DNA from: Thermomucor indicae-seudaticae
Lineage: Eukaryota > Mucoromycota > Mucoromycetes > Mucorales > Lichtheimiaceae
Length of the DNA: 64,000 bases
Assembly: GCA_000787465.1 (NCBI GenBank)
Contig: JSYX01000045.1
Coordinates: forward strand, 38,973 to 102,972
Reading direction: 5' to 3'
Part shown: positions 23,901 to 35,727 of the stretch, piece after piece
How the letters are laid out: each line of letters starts with the position of its first letter
Numbering within the stretch: position 1 is the stretch's first letter
Notes under the pieces: model-generated
The model's input: only the letters and a program-made list of their open reading frames with translations
Told to the model about the DNA's origin: nothing
The model's database searches: none
Translations under genes and position numbers: made by a program

Positions 23901-24427
23901 CCAATCTCGAAATTCGATGGCCTTACTTTCCAGACAACGATACACCTTTTATATATCACAGGAGATGTTGCAGCATTGGACAAGTCGTGCAAGGCAACGT
24001 GAACACACAGCGAAGTATACGTTATATAACGCTAATATAAGCAGGACGATTTGGATAATGGTGTTAAGCAAGAACACATGCGCTGAATACCCGAGGTTTT
24101 GTCAGTTTCGTTTTAGCACGGGCCCCTTATGGTATTGAGCCTCTCATTATCTGCCTGATTCTCCCGTGAACATTCGGTCCATGACGCAATGCTGCGTGAA
24201 TAGCGTCTTTGACAACATTTCCAAGTAGCGAGCTCTCAGGTAACTGCAGGTTTGCATCGATCAAACTCTAGGAGTGCGGTGAGGTCGGGGCAGGTTTTGC
24301 CACGTGTTTAACACGACAGTGAGGACGGGATGGAAAGTGCCACGTCCGTCGATCTTGACGGCTCATAAAAGGCTCATGGAATGGGCTTATGGCATAGCCT
24401 TGGATCAGATCTTGCATCCTCGCCGAA
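20963..24427. other. gene-poor 3.4-kb region
   Basis: No gene can be supported. Small frames on both strands have no recognised motifs. Two short GC-rich islands containing CGCTTCGCT lie at about 21940-21968 and 22276-22306, the second a near-perfect inverted repeat (CCTACCTCC ... GGGAGGGATGTAGG). Between them, 21975-22065 is strikingly C-rich on the plus strand (ACCC-type repeats). This could be the remains of a small dispersed element, but no terminal repeats or transposase are visible. Confidence 0.4.
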
Positions 24428-24979
24428 GTGCAAGGCAAGGCATATACCTTGTTCATGTCGCGCGCCATACGATATGATACTGTTTGTCGGGCTACAGCTC
24501 CCACGATCTTACTCGTTGCCACCATCAACGGATCCTCGAGCAAGGTGTCTGACAGCCAACTTACACAGCACGGAAATAACGTTTATTTGACGAGCCCATC
24601 AAACTTGAGGGCTCAGAAATGCTTGCTGCTAGCCGCGGACTCAATCTGTCCTTTCGTTCCTGAAAACAGGAAGCCACTGGAAGAGACGGTGGGCTTGGCC
24701 CTCTGCTTCATACAGCAACAACGGGCCATTTTCGCATTGGATGAATACAGTTACGAAACAATCCAACTGCTGTGTATGCTTGCGTGCGAAAACATACTCG
24801 ACGATATCCTCAAAGACGAAGAAAAATCCAAAATCATTGCCGATCTCTATGAGAAAACAGTATACCAGTTCAAGAAGATCTCGGATTGCGCTGCTTGGAA
24901 AGACAAAGTAATTGCGGTATACGAAACAAGGACCAGCTGTCATGCCCGTAGAAGATGCAGTGTAACCAGGAAGTGCTAA
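24428..24979 (+). CDS. orphan ORF, 183 residues
   Basis: An uninterrupted frame of 183 codons starting at ATG 24428. I do not recognise it. The second half (about residues 85-165) is predicted by eye to be helical and acidic (YETIQLLCMLACENILDDIL, then KDEEKSKIIADLYEKTVYQF). The last 20 residues are basic and Cys-rich. The first part has unremarkable composition. It sits alone in a gene-poor stretch, 200 bp before the ATP synthase subunit k gene on the same strand. It may be a lineage-specific gene, a fragment of a longer spliced gene, or chance. Confidence 0.3.
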   Translation: MQGKAYTLFMSRAIRYDTVCRATAPTILLVATINGSSSKVSDSQLTQHGNNVYLTSPSNLRAQKCLLLAADSICPFVPENRKPLEETVGLALCFIQQQRAIFALDEYSYETIQLLCMLACENILDDILKDEEKSKIIADLYEKTVYQFKKISDCAAWKDKVIAVYETRTSCHARRRCSVTRKC

Positions 24980-25181
24980 CAGACATCTCTTCGGCGCTTT
25001 CAACGGAGAACACGTAGGCTGAATAAGCTACTTGGGTTCAACGCTTTGTTCTCAACGCTTTACAAAATGATCAGTCACAATGTGACGTAAAATCGGACTT
25101 TCTGCGTTGCCGAGCGACTACACCCCTCCAATAACAAACAATTTTTTCCCCTCTCGAATATCCAAATAGATATAATCACTC

Positions 25182-25471
25182 ATGGCTGGACATTACGTTA
25201 TTGCTGGCAAGGCTATCCCTAACCACCTGGTAATTAACCTCTTTTTGGCAATGGTACCTGCGACGTGCGAGCGTGTTTACTAAAAATGGGTGGCCTATTT
25301 TAGATTGCCATTGGTTTCATTAGCGCTTATGCTGGCGCTGGCATCTTGTACTCGATGCGATCCAAGCCCGCTCAGCCCGCTACTCCCCCAATCAAGGCCA
25401 GCTCTGCCGAAGAGGAAGCTTTCATTCGCGAGTTCTTGAAGGCTGCTGAATCCGAAGAAAAGAAGAACTAG
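25182..25471 (+). CDS. ATP19: Mitochondrial F1Fo ATP synthase subunit k
   Basis: Small inner-membrane subunit involved in dimers of the ATP synthase. Two exons, 25182-25229 and 25304-25471, give about 71 residues, the expected size. The N-terminus MAGHYVIAGKAIPNHL matches the family pattern (aromatic-x-x-x-GK-x-x-P-x-H). One membrane helix follows (IAIGFISAYAGAGILY). The conserved C-terminal TPPIKASSAEEEAFIREFLK closely matches yeast Atp19. The 74-nt intron falls right after the N-terminal motif. Such a short gene would be missed without splicing. No upstream gene shares its promoter. Confidence 0.9.
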
Positions 25472-26092
25472 ACTTGTCACTATTATTCGCGCGAAAAGAA
25501 TCAGCCATTCTTTTGTCCACTGTTTCTTTACACGATGTACGAAAAAAGAAAGGGTTCGCGTTATAAAGACAGCTTGCTAAAGGAACAGAGTTGGGTTGAA
25601 TCTTCTTTCTTATTTGGCTTTGGATCGGACAGGCAACGGAAACGGGAAGACGCGTCTGAGCATCGGGTTGGTGAAAGACCACAACTGGTTTCGGCTCAGT
25701 TGAAATGGTTACAGTGTATGGCAATGGTTTTGACGAGAGAAAAGGGACAGGCAGTGCCTGATGTTTTCGTATCGTTCGGCTGGTAACGATCCACGCACCG
25801 TTTTAATGAGCTAAAGGGGGTGCTTGTACCTGAAACCTACCTACCACGGATGGATCATGCTCGCGAGATTTTGATAGCAGAAAAAGCATATACGGATAGA
25901 TAATTATCGTTTGTAGATAGACTAGTTTGTTTTATGGAAGATTAGAGATAGAGATAGAGAGAGGGGCAACTCTAGCCAATACACAGACTTTGACGACAAA
26001 GAGTAAGTCAGGGTCGGTCAAAGAACAGGGAGTAGATAGAACAAAAAAATACACTTTGCAAATGGGATTCCCTCCATCTTTCAGGTAGGTGC
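25472..26092. other. 3' region between ATP19 and the DPBB gene
   Basis: Convergent 3' ends. A plus-strand frame at 25535-25786 shows no family motif and is probably 3' UTR and spacer. A short purine repeat (AGAGAT units) lies at about 25945-25967. Confidence 0.4.
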
Positions 26093-26791
26093 TTATAGAG
26101 GCAGGATGGGATATAGCTTGGATTTGGGGCACTTCTTGAGTGGCTTCCAGCTAATGTCCAAGACACCCAGGTCAAGGTCACCATTGGGAGCAAGTTGTTT
26201 GAAAGCACCTGGGGTCAAGTCAATAGCTTTGCCTGTGTTATCATCGAGTTAGTTGAGTCGTTAATAACGAGAGAAATAGGAGGGACATTTACCAACTTCG
26301 CAGGCTGCGCACTTGTCAACAATCTTGACGATAACCGACAAGTTCTTGTCTTTGTTGTTTGTGATCTTCATGCACTTGTAGCATTCTTCAAAGTCGTTCA
26401 TGGCCTAACACTTGGGTTATGAGAGCCGTTCCAACCGAGGAGAAAGGTGGGTATAGTTTACCATGGCACCGATAAAGTCGTGAGGACTGGCACTAAAGGG
26501 ATCCAAACCATTACGATCGTAGCAAGCTGCGTTCTTCAGGTCTGCGCCCGTGTACCTTTTCAGATCTGTGTAAGTTGTATTATTCATTTTATGGAAGGTT
26601 ATAGACATATACCATGTACCGCGACCACCTCGTTTAACGAGATTAGCATCCGTAGCATTGTTGAAGGACATCAAACGAGCAATGCCACGTCGCTCGAGTG
26701 GTTCGGAAGAAGCACGCACAAGAGAAGCACAGACGACAAAGACAAGCAAAAGGCTGAATCCAGCCATGCGAATGAAGGATTTGTTGTTCAT
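26093..26791 (-). CDS. Secreted double-psi beta-barrel (RlpA/expansin-like) protein
   Basis: A small secreted protein with a signal peptide (MNNKSFIRMAGFSLLLVFVVCASLVRAS). It then has a Lys-Arg site (LVKRG) that could be cleaved by a Kex2-type protease. The mature part opens with GGRGTWYTGADLKNAACYDRNG and continues DPFSASPHDFIGAM, then FEECYKCMKITNN, VKIVDKCAACEVG, IDLTPGAFKQLAP and LGVLDISWKPLKKC. This is the double-psi beta-barrel fold shared by RlpA-like proteins, expansin N-domains and barwin, with the usual Cys pairs and the late Asp (KAIDLTPGAF). Four exons are joined: the splice after GTW (TG|GTATATG) restores GTWYTG. Fungal members bind or loosen cell-wall polysaccharides. The exact substrate cannot be told. 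Confidence 0.85.
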
Positions 26792-28439
26792 GGGATTGCT
26801 GGAAGAAAGGAATGGAAGTGGGGCGATATTGTCAGAGAAGAAGAAGAAGAAGATAAAGATGCATAGCAGCACACACGAACGTAAATTAACACAAAGGGGA
26901 GGGATAATTTCAAGTGGAGAACCAAAAAATCCCGGGCTCTTGCAAGCAGAACCTTTTACGCCTAGTCTATACTTGGTCATTTCATATCGACAATTGGTTT
27001 AGTCTCTTTTGTATTAACCAGGAACTATCATAATTTGCTTATTTTTGAACGAATCATTCTCTTTCTTTTTGTTCTTCGTGTCCACTTGTGCTTTCTCTGA
27101 TCCCCGAATTCATTTAACATGGTCGAAAAAAGGAAAAGATAAAGATGCCAAAGGATCGACGGCCAGAGTAGCACACCTTGTTTTTGACTTTGCGTAACCA
27201 TCTGCATTTTCAAATGCCGCTATGTTTCTCACAGGCACAATTCTCTCGCTGCATTATGTGGGAAATCAGGGCAGAAAGCGTTATATGTACTTTAAGGTAA
27301 CTTCCGATATGCTTGTTATGAGTGGCGAAAGAACCTTGATAAGGTTAGCAACGTGAAATGGTTGTCGGATAATATGCCTTTATTTTGAGGAAAAGGGGGG
27401 CAAACAAAAGAAACGTTGGACGTTTGGAGAAACCAGCGTTCTGTACTCCGCTCTCTCTATTATCTTGTGGGTGATAGTGTTTGAGAGATGTGAGGAGTAA
27501 ATAGCAAAGGATAAAAATAGTGAAGGGAGCGTGCAGTCGACACAATTCGGTGCTTGCAATGACTGATCCACGTAGTTAGAAGGATATGCTCAATGCAAAA
27601 ACCAGAAGATCTAGACAATGACAAGTGGCCTCGCTATTCTTTAGCTTCTACCAACTTATGTTTGCAATGTTGGTAGCTATTACTTTATCGATTATTGTAG
27701 TAAGTCTGATCTACTGCGGCGGTATGACCATCATCGGAGACTGTAGTATCACGTTCTGTTCAAGTTCGCTAAGCATTAAGGAAAGGGAATATCTGATCTA
27801 TCGCCAAGTATTGGATATGACGAACACGATGTCGTCAGGATAAACTGTAAAGATCATTTCAAAAAGCCTGTATGGAGGAGCCATCAGGTACAGATAATTT
27901 GTGGGTACAATGGGCTTTAAGACGTTTGCAGCGTTGGTCCTCTCAAACCTACAAGTACTCGATCTGTCACGTTTGGGTGACTAACTACTGATATCTCTGA
28001 TCTTGTATACGATTCCTTTCGCGGTCTATTGTTGCCAGAAAAGCTGTGTCATGCTCCAGGGATCAGCTGAAATCAGCTTCTCCTCTACCGGCTAACCATA
28101 TCTAGTCTGTACCGACAACCTTCCGTTAAACCCAAATGTAGTATCAGAGTACAGTATGTGGAGAAAGAAACGAGTAGAACGCCCCAAGACGAAGTTTGTT
28201 GGACTCACATGTGTCAGCTAAAGGACCATAACCTCGGTTGATATTCACGTATTCAGTAGCAAAACACAATGGTGCTCTTGTCTACACGTGGCATATACAC
28301 GACATCTTGGAAGTGGTCAGTCAGATAAACAGCTTACATAATGACGTTTGCTTTCTAACTAGAAGGAGAAAGGTCTTTATTAACAATTAAATATATGTGT
28401 GTGAGAGAGAGTCTTGTAATGATAACATGAACAAATAAA
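26792..28439. other. intergenic, one small membrane ORF not supported
   Basis: About 1.65 kb between the DPBB gene start and the 3' end of the TTC39-like gene. A 72-codon plus-strand frame at 27625-27843 begins with two hydrophobic segments (FQLMFAMLVAITLSIIVVS-like) but has no family signature. I leave it uncalled. Purine-rich sequence lies just upstream of the DPBB start. Confidence 0.35.
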
Positions 28440-31400
28440 TTATGAACCGAGAATAGGCATTCGCTTGCGTCCGTTTGTCGTCAAGCCCTTGGTTTCTTTT
28501 TCTTCAATGTGCGTGACACCGAGTTCGTCACACTTCGAAAGTGCCAGACTTAGCCGGACAGCCATCCGGTACTCAAAGTCGTATTTGCTGCAAGCTAAGG
28601 CTAATTGCCATAACTTTCTGCTCTTCTTGATGTTACCGAGACCCCAGCTTGTAACACCGGCCTCTGTTACAGAGAAACATGTAAGATAACGTGCAGTGCA
28701 GAGTGTTGAGTATTTCCCTCCCGACTTACCCCAGTAGGCAAAAGGTACAACCCACGTATCGTGCTTGATACAGTCCTTGTGATCCATGATCCAGTTGAGG
28801 TGAGCGATGCTCTCCCTGTAGCGTCCCAAAGCATTCAATACGGCTGCTTTAATAAGCAATAGAACAGCGCGCTGATCGTAATAATCAGGTGGCGTCGTGG
28901 TCGGCACGAGCTCGCGCAACCGGATATTGTACTCCATCTTCTCCCGCTCGTAGATCAATTCCAGAGTTCGCTGCACAGTCTCCAAACATTTTTCAAGTGC
29001 CTCTGGCTCCATTTGCTCAAACGCGTTCCACACCAAGAGAATCTCAAGTCCTGGAAGGCTAAAGTCCATATCTTGGTATCCGCTTCGCTGGAAAAACTCC
29101 ACTTTTCGCTGGACATAGGCGTCAATGTATGTCTTCGTTTTGCGACCCTTGATACTGGCAAGCTCAGGGATAACTTCTGCAAAAGCTAAAATGCTTTCGG
29201 TTCGCTGGCCGAGCATTTCGCGACAAGCACCAGCAAAGTACCGGCAGAAGGCAGGCGACCAGTAGTACTTTTCGCGACTCAGCTGCTCAAAGTAAGCGGC
29301 CGCGCCCTCCCAGTCCAGTTGAAGCGCCAGGTTGAAGCCGATTTCATAGTCGGCCATCTGTCGCATGGCCACCTCAGCCCATTCACCGCGACTCGATTCG
29401 GATGCAAAGGTAAAGGACTGTGTGGATAAGGGTATATTGCGCGCAACGCGGGCTATCCTTGCCGCGAAGAACAGGAAGAAGCAAGAATTGGGATGGTGCT
29501 TTTGAGCGTCCAATAAGCATTCGATGGCTGGGCTCATAAGCGATTTGGCATAGATCTGCGGTGCAAACGAAGTGAGAACAGAATAGTATGAGAGTAGCCT
29601 GTTGCGCATATCAGTCATTAGCTATAACAGAAGGTGGACAGTACATGACAAGTCTTACGTCAGTGATGCAAGTGGCGCACGGATACCACGACCTTCTAGA
29701 CAGAGTTTTAGCAGTGCAAAGCCGAGTTCTTTGTCGCTTGTCCAGCCGAGCGTCGAAAATATCTTTAATATCTTTGCAGGCATCGATGACAGTAACAGGT
29801 GAACAGCACCGATTCCAAACTGGATAGCCGATACGGTATCGCGGTCCATGTACTTTGTATACTGCTGGCCCATACGCTTATATTCTTGCCAGACGATACT
29901 GTAGCTGCTATAAGCTGTTTCAAGTTTTAATCAATGACACAAGTCAGTGGATACTATTGCCATGTACCTCGGCGTAAGTTTAATCCACATCGTAGGTACC
30001 CAAGCACGCTTTCTTGGGTCATTTGCAGGACAGCCATCAAAAGACAACATTCAGCTTTGATCACATGCGCTCTCAGCACACCATTCGGAATAAAGTTTGG
30101 TTCTCCCTTTGGAAAGCCATGACTATTGTGGCGTGAAGCTGGTGGCGGACTAGCTGGTAGACCAGACTTGTTTCGATTTAAGAGTGTTGAAAAGTACTGC
30201 GAAACGGACTCCTTGATGGACCTTTTAAACGATGCGTTCTCGATCTGGGACTTGGCTGTAGTATATGCCGTGGCAAGCGCATTCATGGCAATATTAACAT
30301 CCTTCTCGTGATATGTCTAAGCACTATAGTCAATTGTCTGCTGCAATCAAGAACGGGTCTCCCCTCCTTTCCCTTTTGCTCGTTCAACTCACCATCATGG
30401 CTGCATAAGTTTTGATTTTTGTTCAATGGTACGTTAGCTTAAATCAAGAGCCATTATCAAATAAAGAGGTCCTACCTACCTTTAATGAATGCCATGGCTC
30501 CAAGACCTAGGGCATATAGCGGATCACTAGTCCAGAATAGGCATCAGCACACTCTCTAATTTCTATTTCTTGAGGATTAATAACTTACATATTAGCCTTC
30601 GTCTGAAAGATCGCCTTTGCTTTCATAAACTTGTTGTCGAATAGATAGGCCATTCCCTCTCTAACGGGTTCATCTGCATTTGCCAACCGCCTCCTATAAG
30701 TACATAAATAGGGTACATACAGCATCTTATTTCTAAGTAAGTTGTCTTACCGGCTTCTTCTTGTTCTCTAGGACTTAGGTCATTGATTGGAATATTCCTT
30801 GTGTCAATCAGTTGGATATTGATCGCATTGTCTCGAAACATATCCAGATCGATGGGATCTTCGATCGAATGCTCAAACTCTCTGCTCCTGTCCGCACGAC
30901 TACGGTCTTCTGATGTGATACTTGCGTCTGTGGACGGTTTTGGATCGCTCAAAGCAATCGTTTCACGGACTGCTTCTTCCATGGCAGGCATGATAGCTCC
31001 CAGACAGTCTCGGTCACTGACATCCGATGTTGATGTTTTCGACTGGTCGTTGTCTACGCTGCTGCTTCTGGTACTGTTACTGCCTTGACTACTCGTACTC
31101 TCTTCTGAACGTGGTTCGGAATCGCCGCTATCCGCATGCCCGTTGTCATTCTCGTAGTTGGCAGACGTAGCAGGAGAAACTTGTTCGGTGCGCTCGAGGT
31201 CGGCAAGAACGTCCACAACAGCCTCGTGCTGGTTCGTCTGTTCATCTACGATTTCTTCCGATGCCACTTTGTCTTTCACATCCTTTTCGTCGCTTGCATC
31301 GGCAGATGGGATCATACTTTCTGATGCAGCTTTCTCATCAACCATAGAGCTCTCTGGCACATTCTCTTCATCAATTGCTGGACTATCTGCTACAGCCCGT

Positions 31401-32174
31401 TCGTCAGGCACTGGACTCTGAGATGCAGCTTTCTCATCAACTACTGAACTCTGTGGCAAATTCTCTTCATCAATTGCTGGACTAGTTGTTGCAGCCGCTT
31501 CGTCAGGCACTGGACTCTTTGATGCAGTCTTTTCGGCCGTGAATACCTCGTCTCCGTCTTCCTTTTGTTCAGAATGCTGCTGCATCGATTCTTCGCGTGG
31601 TTCCTCGGAGGATGTCTTTTCTGCCACAACATCATGCACACGCAAAGCTTCAACGACTTTGCTCACGCTGCTGCTGTTGCTGCTATTGTCCTCGGCTTTT
31701 GTATCATCCAATAATCCAGCGTTCTGGAAGGCCAGATCCATGTGATTTTCCTTCCCCAACTCGTCCTCCGCTGCGTCGTCGTCGTAAGCGTCTTCAAATA
31801 CTTCGCTTGCCGAATCCAAACCAGCGATAGACGATGCTCTCGAGGGAGCACGCGGTGTCGGTGTTTCGCTATCGTCTACTGGGACGCTGTCGCTGGGCTC
31901 TGCAGTGGTCTTCCATAATCGTGCGTTAGGTCTAACTTTAGAACGAGAACTTTGTGGCACCTTTTACTACCTTGGCCACCGCCACTGGCTCAGCCTGAAC
32001 CTTTGTTACCGGTTCATTCTTGATCGATTGTTGAGATGATGCTTCGACTGATTGTGCGGACGCCACGGATTCAGGTCGACTACTAGTCGTACAGGGCTTT
32101 TGCTTTAAAGTGATACCTTTCCACCCCGCCTTTTTGTTTGCCACTGTGTTGTTTTTTGATGTCGACGTTGTCAT
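28440..32174 (-). CDS. IML2/TTC39-family TPR protein with long acidic N-terminus
   Basis: The C-terminal two thirds match the IML2/TTC39 (DUF3808) family: REGMAYLFDNKFMKAKAIFQ, DPLYALGLGAMAFIK, FGIGAVHLLLSSMPAKILKI, DKELGFALLKLC and LGRYRESIAHLNWIMDHKDC, ending at 28440. In yeast Iml2 is linked to lipid droplets and inclusion-body clearance. Animal TTC39B is linked to lipid metabolism. A long disordered acidic N-terminus (about 430 residues, starting at ATG 32174, MTTSTSKNNTVANKK) precedes the domain. It is joined because the frame 30760-31960 has no ATG of its own and flows through SPREQEEAG into RRLANADEPVREG. The join near 31960-32010 is uncertain: a 49-nt intron ending AAAAG works. Many short introns are present. 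The N-terminal part may be partly misassembled. Confidence 0.8.
31322..31520 (-). repeat. tandem 99-nt (33-residue) repeat in the TTC39-like gene
   Basis: Two copies encode SPVPDE..A..SPAIDEENLPQ-type sequence followed by SSVVDEKAAS. The second copy is SPVPDERAVADSPAIDEENV. The pattern is Pro/Asp/Glu-rich and disordered. Confidence 0.8.
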
Positions 32175-32281
32175 TAGCTACAGCAAAGGCAAAGGCAAGT
32201 AATAAACGTGGGAAAACGAGCGTGAGAGGAAACAGGTAAAATAATAAAAAATAAAGGTAGAAGAAGAAGAGAGAGAGAGTA

Positions 32282-32304
32282 TGTGTGTGTGTGTGTGTGT
32301 GTGT
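32282..32304. repeat. (GT)n microsatellite
   Basis: About 11 GT units directly upstream of the TTC39-like gene start (108 bp away), next to a GA-rich run at about 32258-32279. Likely length-polymorphic. Confidence 0.9.
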
Positions 32305-32967
32305 TATATAACAAACGCGGAAACGGGATCATCAATTGTGCACCCATACCTTGTCCCTCGAGAGAGCCAGAAACTTTCTTTACTGTCTCCTATCTTCTCC
32401 CCTAATGCTTCTTCTCGCTCTTTTGCTCTATAGTCATCAGGTCATCTTACTTGGGTATGGCCGTCAGAAACATAACAGCATTTCTTGCTTACTAGATTCA
32501 TCGTCAAGCGCGATAGCTGCTTACAAATGCGATTGCATAGAACCCATAAGACCTATGGTAGAGATCGACATCCCATCAAGTCTCCCTAGATTCCGGTTTG
32601 ATGCAGATATCCGAGGTTATAGAAGCCTATTTCTTCTCCTTTTTCCTTAACGAGATGTTATTGATTGACATTCCTCAGAATCCCAAACGGAATAGATACA
32701 TATTGAATCCCTCAACTTACGTATCTTTAACCGAAGCCTTAGTTAATAGACCTCTTTCAGTATAAAATGAACAAGAACAGAGAAATAGATACGAAGGAGC
32801 ACGCTAATTAGCACCAGGGAGTGTATCAAGAACGTGCATGCCTTGTCCTTGGTTTATTCCCTTTCTTTTCGTGTTCGCCACAAGATACTGTCAAGACGAA
32901 ATCGGCTATTTGCCGAAAAGAGGGGGAGGGGGAAGACGGTATCTAGAGAAACAAATAAGGTATACTA

Positions 32968-34966
32968 TCAGGAAAGCAATGCGTCCACGCTCATAAAGCT
33001 GTTATTGCTTCCTTGCGTGGTCTGTTGAGTTGATCGCGCTGCTGAACTCGGTGGTAAGAGGGTGGTGGTGGCGGCGGCGGCGGCCAAAGCAATCGGAGCC
33101 ATATTAGGCTCATTATTAGCAATGCTATCCTCCTGTACAACACTTCGCTGAGGCTGTGATCGAGCGGCTGAGGTGGCAGGGAATAGTCGTAAGGGTGCAA
33201 CCTTTTGTTGAACGTAATCCGAAAACTTGGAGCAGTCAGAGGTTATTGATGAATCTGCTGGATGATGATGCAAGGTATTAGTTTGTGTTCTTGTTGAAGA
33301 TGCTACGTGGATCCGAGACCAGTGAGGAGCCGCTGCTGCTGGATTATTATTGCGCATAGTAGTGTTGCTGGGAAATGCGGTGATGGAAGAAGAGGATGGA
33401 TGCGTAAGAAGTATGGGACCGGAAATAGTCGTGGTGTCAGCAGCACTACTACTGCTGCTGCTAGTGTCTTTTCTGGTTAGTGATGACGAATGTTGAAGGC
33501 GGCGTGCTGATACTGAAGTGCTGGTGTGTCGATGCCCATGCTCAGAATACTCTTCTACTGTCGAGGTTTGAACCTCGAGTTCGGGAAATTCTGTACTGGG
33601 TTTCTGTGGACTGTCGACCTTGTTTTCTGCCATCTAGCACACAATGTTAGACTTGCTCCCTTTTCTTATTAAGGAAAACGCTGTTTGTACCTGACGCGAT
33701 GCACTAGACTGATCGTCATCGTAGGGTGTTTGCTGCTGTGTAGTCACAACAGGCGTCGACATTGACCAAGGCGATAACGACGTTGTCATGTTGTTGGCCG
33801 AGGACGCTGGTGAAGATAGAGAGCTTTGAACGGAAGTGGCAGTTGGCTGTTGAGACGGTGCAGGCTCCGATTGCTGTTGCTCTGGTCTTGACGGTTTGGA
33901 AAGCAAGCAGACAATATATAAATTGCCTAGCGTTTCCGGTGCATACAAGTCTGCTCCGAGTCCGCCGCCCAAATAAAACTGAGCAAGAAGCGGCTCCAGA
34001 GAGCCTTCACTACGCTTAAACCACAGTGTATCGGCGACTGTCTGCGATCCATTCGCGATGGCCGTCAGGGTATTTGGGTCTGTGCTGAAGAACTTGTCTG
34101 ATGTTGTTCGCTCTGTAAACGGCATACGCGACTGTTGATAAGTGGGGTCGCTGCGTCGCACTGCTTGCGTCACATTGTCAAGCAGAACCCGGTGCAGTCT
34201 TGCCAAGGTTTGGCTGCTGCGTTGGGCAATAAACGCGTAGAGGGACCGATGAGCGAGTTCCTGCGGGTAATAACCTAGCAACATCTGGATTTCATCTGAT
34301 ACGCGAGCGCAACAGTTTTCCATGGACAGAAATGCCTTCAAAGCGCGTCAGAAACTGCAAGTTGCAATAGCCACTCGGCAACCGGAACTTACCGTCACGA
34401 CAGGTGACGGAAGAACTGTTTGGCCTTCCCGTGTGGGTGATGGATCCGGCATTGCAAGGACACGGACAGGGAGATGCGTCATGACAAACGACGATTGCTT
34501 CATGGGCGTTCCTGGTTTGGTTATTTTATTGTTGTGTCGTAATTTCGGTCTTCCTCGTTTTTTGTGATCCACATCGTAGCAGCTGTCTTCCTTGCCTAGT
34601 GAGACGCAACGTTTGCAAGGACGATCCGCTTTATCAGATAAAACAAAGTTAATCAAAGCAGAGTTTTTTTGGCACTGGTTATCTGGGAGAGCTTACTGTC
34701 ACAAGCCAGATGCGCTTTCCGACAGTTTACCTGTAATTTGAATTAATATGGATGGTACTTTTCGAATTCATAGAGAAAAAAATAGGCTATTACACAGGCA
34801 CGTAAAACATGCGATTTATTGCTTCGCGTTCGGGACGACTTGTTGCTGTTGTTGATGTTATTATTGCTACTACAGCTGGCATCATTGCTATCGTCATTTT
34901 GATTTATTTGTATGGATGCAGCTTGTAATACGTCGCTGTTGTCTGGGTCTGTTTGATGGGACGCCA
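32968..34966 (-). CDS. Zn2Cys6 transcription factor with PAS-like domain
   Basis: Fungal binuclear zinc cluster regulator. The start at 34966 gives MASHQTDPDNSDVLQ and an Asn/Ser-rich leader. The cluster is built from three exons: RAC|VNCRKAHLACD|TDRPCKRCVSLGKEDSC, giving C-x2-C-x6-C-x5-C-x2-C-x8-C, followed by a basic GRPK motif (KKRGRPKLR). The next exons hold a PAS-like fold (FLSMENCCARVSDEIQMLLG, then YYPQELAHRSLYAFI) and a DTLWFKRSEG...YIVCLLSK strand region. This layout recalls the Ert1/Rds2/AcuK group, which controls gluconeogenesis and non-fermentable carbon use. That link is only inference. The C-terminal third is Ser/Thr/Gln/Ala-rich, ending MSVDALLS at the stop 32968-32970. Confidence 0.85.
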
Positions 34967-35727
34967 TTATGACAAACAGGAAATAAAGAAAAAAGTGGGG
35001 AAGGGAAGAGAAAAGGGAACATATCCAATGCATTCTCTGTCTGTTATGGGCATCGGAGAATTTCCGATATGCCTGTAAACGGATTTTCCAATTCCCTTCA
35101 TTTGCTTCACAGTCCTTGTTCTTTCTCGGCCGCAGACTGTCTATACAGTGCTACAAGAATTTCTTAGCTGGGCATGCACTGTTCCGCTTATCCAGGTCAC
35201 TATGTTCCCGTTTGCCAGGATATAGTGCTTCGGAGAATTTCTTGAAAGTTTTCCGCTTGAGAATCACTGCGTTTTTCGAACAAAAAATTGATGCTTTATG
35301 CAGTGCAATTTTAGGCGCAATCGGGAACAGGTTCCCTGGATTATCGCTGATCAGACAAGAAAGCGTGTGCACTGCGCAAAGTACTGGCGCCTATTCCGGG
35401 ATTGTAATAGCTGGGCAGTATCTATAGCGGTTGAGGAATACTGAATGAGTTTTGCTATTCTTGCACTCCAATGTTTGTCCCTAAAGTCTAGGGACTTCGG
35501 CATAATGATCCGCGATATGAAATGCGGGTTTACATGCGTAAATTGCACCCTGGCCTTAATTTGCCCGAAGAATCCTCCCAAAAAACTTGTATCTCAAAGA
35601 ACATGAATGCAAGTTATTATAGCTAAGTTTGCTGCTTACAGGAAATAAATAACCGTTATGTAGAAGCAGTAAGTATACCGTATGTAGTATGGTAGAATAG
35701 GGGAGAGGGATGATAAAGAGAAAACTG
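34967..35727. other. intergenic between two minus-strand genes
   Basis: Upstream region of the Zn2Cys6 gene and 3' flank of the RhoGAP gene. Frames at 35116-35427 (+) and 35151-35581 (-) overlap each other and lack motifs. Nothing supported. Confidence 0.35.
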
